The translations under genes were made by a program, and so were the position numbers. 64,000 nt of DNA, taken from Ideonella livida. GTDB taxonomy: Bacteria; Pseudomonadota; Gammaproteobacteria; Burkholderiales; Burkholderiaceae_C. Location: positions 62,001 to 126,000 of the forward strand of contig NZ_JAAGOH010000007.1 in NCBI RefSeq assembly GCF_010499455.1, read 5' to 3'. Positions within the stretch are counted from its first letter, which is position 1, and every line of letters starts with the position of its first letter. Positions 55,024 through 64,000 of this stretch are shown one piece after another. The notes below the pieces were generated by a model, which saw nothing but the letters and a program-made list of their open reading frames with translations, was not told the DNA's origin and made no database searches.

Positions 55024-56502
55024 TCATTGGAACGCCACCTCGGCAAAGCCGCGCAGCTTGCGGCTGTGCAGCTGGCCGTGGCCGCCCTGGCCCAGCAGCT
55101 CCACGGCGCGGATGCCGATGCGCAGGTGCTGGTCCACCCGCTCGCGGTAGAAGTGGTTGGCCATGCCGGGCAGCTTGATCTCGCCGTGCAGGGGCTTGTC
55201 GCTCACGCACAGCAGGGTGCCGTAGGGCACGCGGAAGCGGAAGCCATTGGCGGCGATGGTGGCGCTCTCCATGTCCAGGGCGATGGCCCGGCTCTGGCTG
55301 AAGCGGCGTTCAGGGCCGCCGTCGCGGCTCTGCGGCAGCAGCTCCCAGTTGCGGTTGTCGGTGCTGGCCACGGTACCGGTGCGCAGGATCTTCTTGAGCT
55401 CGTAGCCGCTGAGCTGGGTGACCTCGGCCACGGCCTGCTCCAGTGCCAATTGCACCTCCGCCAGGGGCGGGATGGGCACCCACAGGGGCAGTTCCTCGTC
55501 CAGCACATGGTCCTCGCGCACATAGCCATGGGCCAGCACATAGTCGCCCAGCTGCTGGCTGTTGCGCAGGCCGGCGCAATGGCCCAGCATCAACCAGGCG
55601 TGCGGGCGCAGCACGGCAATGTGGTCGGTGATGTTCTTGGCGTTGGCCGGGCCCACCCCGATGTTGACCATGGTGATGCCGGCGTGGCCGGGGCGCACCA
55701 GGTGGTAGGCCGGCATCTGCGGCAGGCGCGGCGGCGCGCTGCCGCCGGCGGCCAGGGGGCTGCCCACGCGTGGTGTGACCACGTTGCCAGGCTCCACAAA
55801 GCACTCGTAGCCGCTGTCCGGGTCGGCCATCAGACGGTGGCCCAGGGCGATGAACTCGTCGATGTAGAACTGGTAGTTGGTGAACAGCACAAAGTTCTGG
55901 AAGTGCTCGGGCACCGTGCCGGTGTAGTGGCGCAGGCGGTGCAGCGAATAGTCCACCCGTGGCGCGGTGAACAGCGCCAGCGGCTGCGGGTCACGCGGGC
56001 CAGGCTCGTAGGTGCCGTTGGCAATGCCATCGTCCATGGCCGCCAGGTCGGGCAGGTCGAAATGGTCACGCAGGCGCAGGCGCTGCTCGGCGGTGAGGGA
56101 GCCTTCGATGTGGTCGCCTTCGGCCAGCGAAAAGTGCACCGGGATGGGCTGGTGGCCGATGCCGACCTCCAGCGCCACGCCATGGTTCTTGAGCAGCAGC
56201 TCGAACTGCTCGCGGTAGTAGCTGTCGAACAGGTCCGGTCGGGTGAGGGTGGTCTCGTAGGTGCCGGGGCCCGCCACAAAACCGAAGGACAGCCGGGTGT
56301 CCGTCAAGGTCACGGTCTCGGTCTGCACCCGCACGCTGGGGTAGCAGGCACGCACCCGGCCCGGCCCCAGCTGGCCGCTCACGTAGGCCTGCAGCCGCTC
56401 GCGCAGGTGCTGGGTCTGCAGCTGGTAGATCTGCCGCACCCGGTCCAGGGCGGCCTGCGCATCGGTGAAGCGCTCGCGGGGGAGGAAGGGGGCTTGTTGC
56501 AT
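55024..56502 (-). CDS. amn: AMP nucleosidase
   Basis: Amn splits AMP into adenine and ribose 5-phosphate. The 492-residue product matches the E. coli enzyme in length and layout: an N-terminal Amn-specific domain (1-180) and a C-terminal nucleoside phosphorylase fold with MVNIGVGPANAKNITDHIA, LMLGHCAGLRNSQQLGDYV, a DMESATIAANGFR active-site segment and VSDKPLHGEIKLPG. ATG 56502 gives the MQQAPFLPRERF start. A CACAAT box is six bases upstream and there is no clear ribosome-binding site. Confidence 0.93.
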   Translation of the reverse strand: MQQAPFLPRERFTDAQAALDRVRQIYQLQTQHLRERLQAYVSGQLGPGRVRACYPSVRVQTETVTLTDTRLSFGFVAGPGTYETTLTRPDLFDSYYREQFELLLKNHGVALEVGIGHQPIPVHFSLAEGDHIEGSLTAEQRLRLRDHFDLPDLAAMDDGIANGTYEPGPRDPQPLALFTAPRVDYSLHRLRHYTGTVPEHFQNFVLFTNYQFYIDEFIALGHRLMADPDSGYECFVEPGNVVTPRVGSPLAAGGSAPPRLPQMPAYHLVRPGHAGITMVNIGVGPANAKNITDHIAVLRPHAWLMLGHCAGLRNSQQLGDYVLAHGYVREDHVLDEELPLWVPIPPLAEVQLALEQAVAEVTQLSGYELKKILRTGTVASTDNRNWELLPQSRDGGPERRFSQSRAIALDMESATIAANGFRFRVPYGTLLCVSDKPLHGEIKLPGMANHFYRERVDQHLRIGIRAVELLGQGGHGQLHSRKLRGFAEVAFQ

Positions 56503-56508
56503 CGGCCG

Positions 56509-56514
56509 ATTGTG
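56509..56514 (-). promoter_or_regulatory. -10-like CACAAT next to the amn start
   Basis: On the minus strand CACAAT spans 56514 to 56509, and six bases separate it from the amn ATG at 56502. This repeats the short-leader layout seen at smg, azlC and tsaB. Confidence 0.3.
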
Positions 56515-56624
56515 GGGGCGCCGCCGGTCACCCCGAGCGTTTCCGGGGGACGTAAACGCACAGAAAAGCTGGCCGCGGTGGCGGTGCTGGGCATAACATC
56601 CCTTCCAGTTGTCCATACCCCACC

Positions 56625-58520
56625 ATGTGCCCGCCCGATCTATTGACCGCCTTGCTGGCACAGGAGCCCGGCCCCTTGGCGGGCCCTCCCGGGGGCGCCC
56701 TGCCCACGGGGGGCGGCCTGCTCGACGGGGGGCGCCAGGGCGAGACCCCCGCCCGGGTGGACGAATGCCTGGCCCAGGCCCGCGCCTTGCGCGCCACCGA
56801 CCCGCAGCAGGCCCTGGCGCTGTGCCGCCAGGCCGGTGAGATCGCCTTGCGCCTGGACTACCAGGGTGGACTGGCCTGGAGCCTGCTGCAGGCGGGGCAG
56901 TGCCTGCCCCCCGGCGGGCTGGCGGACGCCACGCCCTCGGCCCTGATGCTGCAGGCGCTCAGCCTTTTTGAAGGACTGGGTGACCGGCGGGCGCAGGCCG
57001 AGGCCCTGCTGGCCCTGGCCTGCGACCAGGCTCGCCGGGGTGAGCAGGCGGCCGCCCTGGCCCACGGCCGGCGCGGCCTGGCGCTGCGCCAGGAGCTGGG
57101 TGATCTGGGCGGGCAGGCCGATGCCTTGATCCGTCTGGGCGCGGTGCTGCGCGACATGGGCCGCCTGGCCGATGCCCTGGAGTGGCTGCATCAGGCGCTG
57201 GACCTGGCCCTGCGCGCGGCCGAGCCCGTGCTGCAGGGGCAGGCCCACAGCCACATTGGCCTGGTGCTGGCCGAGCTGGGCGAGTTGCCCCTGGGCGAAG
57301 ACCACCACCGGCGGGCCTTGGCCTTGCTGACCCCGGCCGTGGCGCCGGCGGCCCGGGTGGAGGCGCTGCTGGCCCATGCCGAGCTGCTGGGCCGACCGGG
57401 CAGCGCCAGCTTCGAGGCCGCCCAGGTCCTGCTGGTCGAGGCCCGGCAGCTGGCTGGCACGCTGGGGCAGGCGGCGCTCAATGCCCGGGTGTTGCTGGCC
57501 CAGGGCCGCTGGCGGCAGACCGCTGGCGAGGTGCTGGCCGCCGCGCAGTTGCTGGTGGAGGCGCTGGCCGTGGCCCGGCGCCTGGACGAGCCGGCGCTGG
57601 AGGCCGAGGTGCTGCTGGCGCTGGGCCGCAACCGCTGGCTGCAGGGCGAGCCGCAGGCGGCTGTCACCCTGCTGGCGGCGGCGCTGCAGACCCCCTCGGT
57701 GCAGGGGGCCGACCGCTTGGCGGCACCGCTGCACGAGCTGCTGTCCACCCTGCTGGAAGCCCAGCAACAGTGGCGCGAGGCCCTGCACCACTACAAGGCC
57801 TGGGACGCCTGCCGCCAACGCCTGCTGGACCAGGACAACCAGCGCCGCATCCGCCAGTTGCTGCAACAGGCCGACCTGGAGCGGGTGCGCCGCGATGCCG
57901 AGACCGCGCGCGAGCAGGCGCGTCAGCTGGGCTCCGAGCTCCATGCCGCCCGGGAGGCCGAGCGCCAAAAGCAGGCCCTGCTGGAACAGCTGGAGCGCCA
58001 GTCCGAGCTGCTGCGCCAGCTCTCCCGCGAGGACGGGCTGACCGGCCTGGCCAACCGCCGCTGGCTGGATGCCCAGCTCACCCGCGAGCGTGAGCGGGCG
58101 CGCCGCTACCGCCACCCGCTGGCGGTGGCCATGGTGGACCTGGACCACTTCAAGCGCATCAACGACCGCTGTTCCCACCCGGTGGGCGACGAGGTGCTGC
58201 GCCGGGTGGGCCTGTTGCTGCGCGACGCCTGCCGCTCCGGCGACATCGTGGGCCGCTACGGGGGCGAGGAGTTCATGGTGGTGCTGGTGGAGACGCCGCT
58301 CAGTGGCGCCCACGTGCTGTGCGAGAAGCTGCGCCAGCGCATTGCCGCGCTGGACTTCACCGACCTGCATCCGTCCCTCAGCCGGGTGACCGCCAGCATC
58401 GGCGTGAGCGGCGATGCCCAGGACCCGGTGGCGGCCGACCTGGTGCGGCGCGCCGACCAGGCCCTCTACCAGGCCAAGGCGACCGGCCGCAACCGCGTCT
58501 GCGTGCTGCCGGCCGAGTGA
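56625..58520 (+). CDS. TPR-containing diguanylate cyclase
   Basis: The 631-residue product has TPR-like helical repeats (about 40-400), a charged coiled-coil-like stretch (about 405-470) and a GGDEF domain (about 470-628). The active motif is GGEEF at 546-550, and the inhibitory RxxD site (RSGD) lies five residues before it, so it should make c-di-GMP with product inhibition. No membrane segment or signal peptide: a cytoplasmic sensor. It is divergent from amn. Confidence 0.93.
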   Translation: MCPPDLLTALLAQEPGPLAGPPGGALPTGGGLLDGGRQGETPARVDECLAQARALRATDPQQALALCRQAGEIALRLDYQGGLAWSLLQAGQCLPPGGLADATPSALMLQALSLFEGLGDRRAQAEALLALACDQARRGEQAAALAHGRRGLALRQELGDLGGQADALIRLGAVLRDMGRLADALEWLHQALDLALRAAEPVLQGQAHSHIGLVLAELGELPLGEDHHRRALALLTPAVAPAARVEALLAHAELLGRPGSASFEAAQVLLVEARQLAGTLGQAALNARVLLAQGRWRQTAGEVLAAAQLLVEALAVARRLDEPALEAEVLLALGRNRWLQGEPQAAVTLLAAALQTPSVQGADRLAAPLHELLSTLLEAQQQWREALHHYKAWDACRQRLLDQDNQRRIRQLLQQADLERVRRDAETAREQARQLGSELHAAREAERQKQALLEQLERQSELLRQLSREDGLTGLANRRWLDAQLTRERERARRYRHPLAVAMVDLDHFKRINDRCSHPVGDEVLRRVGLLLRDACRSGDIVGRYGGEEFMVVLVETPLSGAHVLCEKLRQRIAALDFTDLHPSLSRVTASIGVSGDAQDPVAADLVRRADQALYQAKATGRNRVCVLPAE

Positions 58521-58554
58521 GGGCGCCGGCCGCGGCGGGGCCGCGGCCGTGCGG

Positions 58555-59742
58555 TCAGCAGCGCTCGAAGATCGCCGCGATGCCCTGGCCGCCGCCGATG
58601 CACATCGTCACCAGCGCATAGCGGCCGCCGGTGCGCTGCAGCTCATAGAGGGCCTTGGTGGTGATGATGGCGCCGGTGGCGCCGATGGGGTGGCCCAGCG
58701 AGATGCCCGAGCCATTGGGGTTGACCTTGGCCGGGTCCAGCTCCAGGGACTTGACCACCGCGCATGCCTGGGCGGCGAAGGCCTCGTTGGACTCGATCAC
58801 GTCCAGGTCCTGCACGCCCAGGCCAGCCTTCTTCAGCGCCAGGCGGGTGGCCGGCACCGGGCCGATGCCCATGATGGTGGGCTCGACGCCGGCGTGGGCG
58901 TAGGCCACCAGGCGGGCCAGGGGCTTGAGGCCGCGGGCCTGGACCGCCTCGCCGCTGGCCAGCACCACGGCGCCGGCGCCGTCGTTGATGCCCGAGGCAT
59001 TGCCGGCAGTGACCGTGCCGTCCTTCTTGAAGGCGGCGCGCATCTTGGCCAGGGTCTCCACCGTGGTGCCGGCCTTCACATGCTCGTCGGTGTCGAAGAC
59101 GATGTCGCCCTTCTTGCCGGCCGTCACCACCGGGACGATCTGGTCCTTGAAGTAGCCGGCGGCGATGGCCGCGGCGGCGCGGCGGTGGCTCTCGGCGGCC
59201 AGGGCGTCCATCTGCTCGCGGCTGATGCCGAACTGCTCGGCCACGTTTTCAGCCGTCACACCCATGTGGATCTTGTGGAACGGGTCGTGCAGCGCGCCGA
59301 CCACAAAGTCCAGCATCTGCGCGTCGCCCATGCGCGCACCCCAGCGGGCCTGCGGCAGCAGGTAGGCGCCACGGCTCATGTTCTCGGCGCCAGCGCCCAC
59401 GGCGATGTCACAGTCGCCCAGCAGGATGGACTGGCTGGCCGACACGATGGCCTGCAGGCCCGAACCGCACAGGCGGTTGACGTTGAAGGCCGGCGTCTCC
59501 TTGGGGATGCCGGCGTTCACCGCCGCCACACGGCTGAGGTAGGCGTCGCGCGGCTCGGTGGTCACCACGGTGCCCATGGCCAGGTGGCCCACGTGCTCGG
59601 CGCCCACGCCGGAGCGCTCGACGGCGGTCTTGACCGCCAGGGTGGCGATGTCGGCCAGGGGCACGTCCTTCAGGCTGCCGCCATAGGTGCCGATGGCGGT
59701 GCGGGCAGCGCCGACCACGAAGACGTCACGGGTGTTGCTCAT
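58555..59742 (-). CDS. bktB: Acetyl-CoA C-acyltransferase (beta-ketothiolase, BktB type)
   Basis: Thiolases join or split acyl-CoA and acetyl-CoA. The 395-residue product has the catalytic Cys in NRLCGSGLQAIVSA, the GHPIGATGA His motif and the CIGGGQGIAAIFE C-terminus with the second Cys. Residues such as ARTAIGTYGGSLKD and TVVTTEPRDAYLSRVA closely follow Ralstonia BktB, which takes longer beta-ketoacyl-CoAs. No PHA synthase or reductase gene is near. TGGAGTGAG precedes the ATG. Confidence 0.9.
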   Translation of the reverse strand: MSNTRDVFVVGAARTAIGTYGGSLKDVPLADIATLAVKTAVERSGVGAEHVGHLAMGTVVTTEPRDAYLSRVAAVNAGIPKETPAFNVNRLCGSGLQAIVSASQSILLGDCDIAVGAGAENMSRGAYLLPQARWGARMGDAQMLDFVVGALHDPFHKIHMGVTAENVAEQFGISREQMDALAAESHRRAAAAIAAGYFKDQIVPVVTAGKKGDIVFDTDEHVKAGTTVETLAKMRAAFKKDGTVTAGNASGINDGAGAVVLASGEAVQARGLKPLARLVAYAHAGVEPTIMGIGPVPATRLALKKAGLGVQDLDVIESNEAFAAQACAVVKSLELDPAKVNPNGSGISLGHPIGATGAIITTKALYELQRTGGRYALVTMCIGGGQGIAAIFERC

Positions 59743-59990
59743 GGGGTCTCACTCCAGTTGGGGGGATGCACAGCGTAGGCGCCCTGGTTTGCGACCCGCT
59801 GACACCGGGGCCTGCGCCGGGTCCTGCAGATCGGGGTCGGCCGCATTGTCCGGGCCGGTGTTGCGGGCGCAGAATCGTCGCTTCGCCTTCCGGGGCGGTC
59901 GGTCGCCCAGGCGACCGCTGCTGCGGCGCCGCCGCAACGCCCGGGGTCAGCGCGCCGCCAGGCGGCGCCGAACAGGGAGACACCGCGCCC

Positions 59991-60847
59991 ATGAAGCGTC
60001 GCACCGCATGGATCACCGCCACCGGTCTGGTGGGCCTGGGCGCCGGCGTTGGCGTCGGCGCCTGGGGCTGGCACCGGTGGCAGGCGCAGGCCCTGCTGCG
60101 GCGCGCACGCCAGCCCGGCGGTTTGCGGCTGGGCTATGCGGTGGAGCCGCCGTACGTGGACGTGGACGCGCAGGGGCGGGTCGGCGGCCTGATGCCCGAG
60201 CTGGCCCAGCTGGTGGCGCAGGCCCTGGCCGTGCCCCGGCTGGACTGGGTGCAGACCGATTTGGCCCGGCTCATCCCGGACCTGCTGGACGGCCGGTTCG
60301 ACGTGATCGCCGCCGGACTCTTCATCACCCCGGCGCGCAGGCGGCAGGTGCTGTGCTCCGCGCCGGTGCTGCGGGTGCGCAGTGCCTTGCTGTTGCGGGC
60401 CGATCGCCATGCCCTGGTGCGCGACCTGCCGGCGCTATTGGCCGTGCCGGGGGGCCGGGTGGCGGTACTGGCGGGGTCGGTGGAGGCCAGCTGGCTGTTG
60501 CAGCGCGGCACTGCGCCTGAGCGCCTGCTCACCGTGCCCGACGCCCAGGCCGGCGCGGCGGCGGTGGAGGCGGGGCAGGCGGAGGCGCTGCTGCTGTCCC
60601 TGCCTTCGCTCACCGTGCTGGCCTCCGGGCGGCCTGAGGGCTGGCGCCTGCTGCCCCTGCGGGCGGTGGCCGACCAGTCGCCCCCCACCGGCTGGGTCGC
60701 CTTCCAGTTCCCGCCCGGCCAGGTGGGGCTGCAGACGGCTTGGGACGCGGCGCAGGCCGGCCTGTCCGGCACCGCCGCCTACCGCGACTGGCTGCAGCGT
60801 CACAGCCTGGGGGCAGAAGACCTGCCGCCGCCGGCGGGAGCCCCGGC

Positions 60848-60851
<4 letters not shown>
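59991..60851 (+). CDS. Membrane-anchored solute-binding (SBP_bac_3-like) sensor protein
   Basis: The 286-residue product has an N-terminal hydrophobic segment (about 7-27) without a clear cleavage site, so it is probably anchored and faces the periplasm. The rest is an amino-acid-binding type II fold: [20 protein letters not shown], a [12 protein letters not shown] helix and [19 protein letters not shown]. The stop overlaps the start of the hybrid kinase (ATGA at 60848). No ABC permease genes are nearby, so it likely feeds ligand information to the kinase. Confidence 0.8.
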
Positions 60852-63535
<2,684 letters not shown>

Positions 63536-63633
63536 GCCCGGCCGGGGCAGCCCGCATTGACGCCTTGTTACCCAACCGTTCCACTCGGGGATCCTGAGGG
63601 CGCCGGCTTGGGCGCCACGCCAGCCGATCCTCC

Positions 63634-64000
63634 ATGTCGCTTGCCCTGCCGCCGTCCTCCACGCCGCCTTCGCGCGGCTTTGCGCCCACTTCGCTGCGCT
63701 GGCCGCTGGCGCTGGTGACCCTGGTCATCGGGGGGGTGGCGGGGCTGGCCGCCTGGACCCAGGGGCAACAGTCCATGGCCCGGGAGGCCGAGCGGGTGGA
63801 GTCGGTGGCCCGCTGGCAGGCCGCCCGCACCGCCGGTTGGCTGCTGCGCCTGGAGCGGATGGGGCGGCTGCTGGGCCGCAGTCCGGGGCTGGAGGCCGAC
63901 TTCCTGCGCTGGCAGGCCGGCGACGCGGCCGCCGGGGCCGACCTGCTGGAGCGTCTGAACGAATTCCGCCGGGTGCAGGAGCTTGACGAGGTCATGGTGC
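63634..64000 (+). CDS. Membrane sensor-like protein, N-terminal part (cut by window end)
   Basis: The first 122 residues are visible. There is a hydrophobic segment (about 24-43, LALVTLVIGGVAGLAAWTQG) followed by an Arg/Glu/Leu-rich helical region typical of the extracytoplasmic part of sensor proteins. No diagnostic domain is reached. Its place 98 bases after the hybrid kinase, in the same direction, suggests another signalling protein (kinase or GGDEF). Confidence 0.5.
   Translation, partial: MSLALPPSSTPPSRGFAPTSLRWPLALVTLVIGGVAGLAAWTQGQQSMAREAERVESVARWQAARTAGWLLRLERMGRLLGRSPGLEADFLRWQAGDAAAGADLLERLNEFRRVQELDEVMV

Noticed and set aside
58555-59742. bktB as part of a polyhydroxyalkanoate operon
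   Set aside because: No phaC, phaB, phasin or phaR gene is in the neighbourhood, so only the enzyme type is supported.

Overview
The window is a high-GC chromosomal segment from a betaproteobacterium of the order Burkholderiales, most like the Ideonella/Rubrivivax/Leptothrix/Roseateles group. The evidence is the S5-L30-L15-SecY-L36-S13-S11-S4-RpoA-L17 order, a purC/purE/purK/sua5 cluster, a 1,927-residue tandem UvrA, a BktB-type thiolase and a protein resembling the Burkholderiales family DUF3567. No rRNA, phage, insertion sequence or CRISPR array was seen. Most of the window is core genome. Long antisense reading frames occur opposite nearly every gene and are GC artefacts.

Layout. 1-6127 is the 3' half of the ribosomal protein/secY/rpoA superoperon. 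infA is absent between secY and rpmJ. A promoter-like element with two hairpins lies before rpsD, and an intrinsic terminator before rpoA. A tRNA-fMet with its own promoter and terminator follows. 6579-9941 is yajC-secD-secF, then a DUF1631 protein. 12800-15646 (minus) carries smg, dprA and a LysM exported protein, divergent from def-fmt-htpX. 18457-20083 has a small lipoprotein and azlCD. 20152-30025 holds central carbon and purine genes: pgk, maeB, purC, purE, purK and sua5, with a TPR-like gene and cnoX in between.

30066-39990 holds an atypical SGNH-fold lipoprotein, dacB, a tightly packed tsaB-rimI-udg operon, and an envelope polysaccharide set (Wzy/O-antigen-ligase-like membrane protein, outer-membrane barrel, ugd), then a Nudix hydrolase. 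40107-41924 is a cytochrome b561/YceI/YceI set. 42049-48254 holds a small monooxygenase-like gene, aroG, a GGDEF-EAL protein, a DUF3567-like protein, an EF-hand protein and an orphan branched-chain amino-acid type binding protein. 48445-54228 is the giant uvrA. The last 10 kb has a small glycosyltransferase-like gene, amn, a TPR-GGDEF cyclase, bktB, and a periplasmic-binding-protein/hybrid histidine kinase pair joined by an ATGA overlap. The window ends inside another membrane protein gene.

No wholly new system is evident. The items most worth a second look are the split solute-binding/hybrid kinase pair, the polysaccharide trio attached to the tsaB operon, the SGNH protein with Glu in place of the catalytic Ser, the hairpins and palindrome between pgk and maeB, the promoter/attenuator-like element before rpsD, and several genes whose -10-like box sits 6-10 bases from the start codon (possible leaderless mRNAs).
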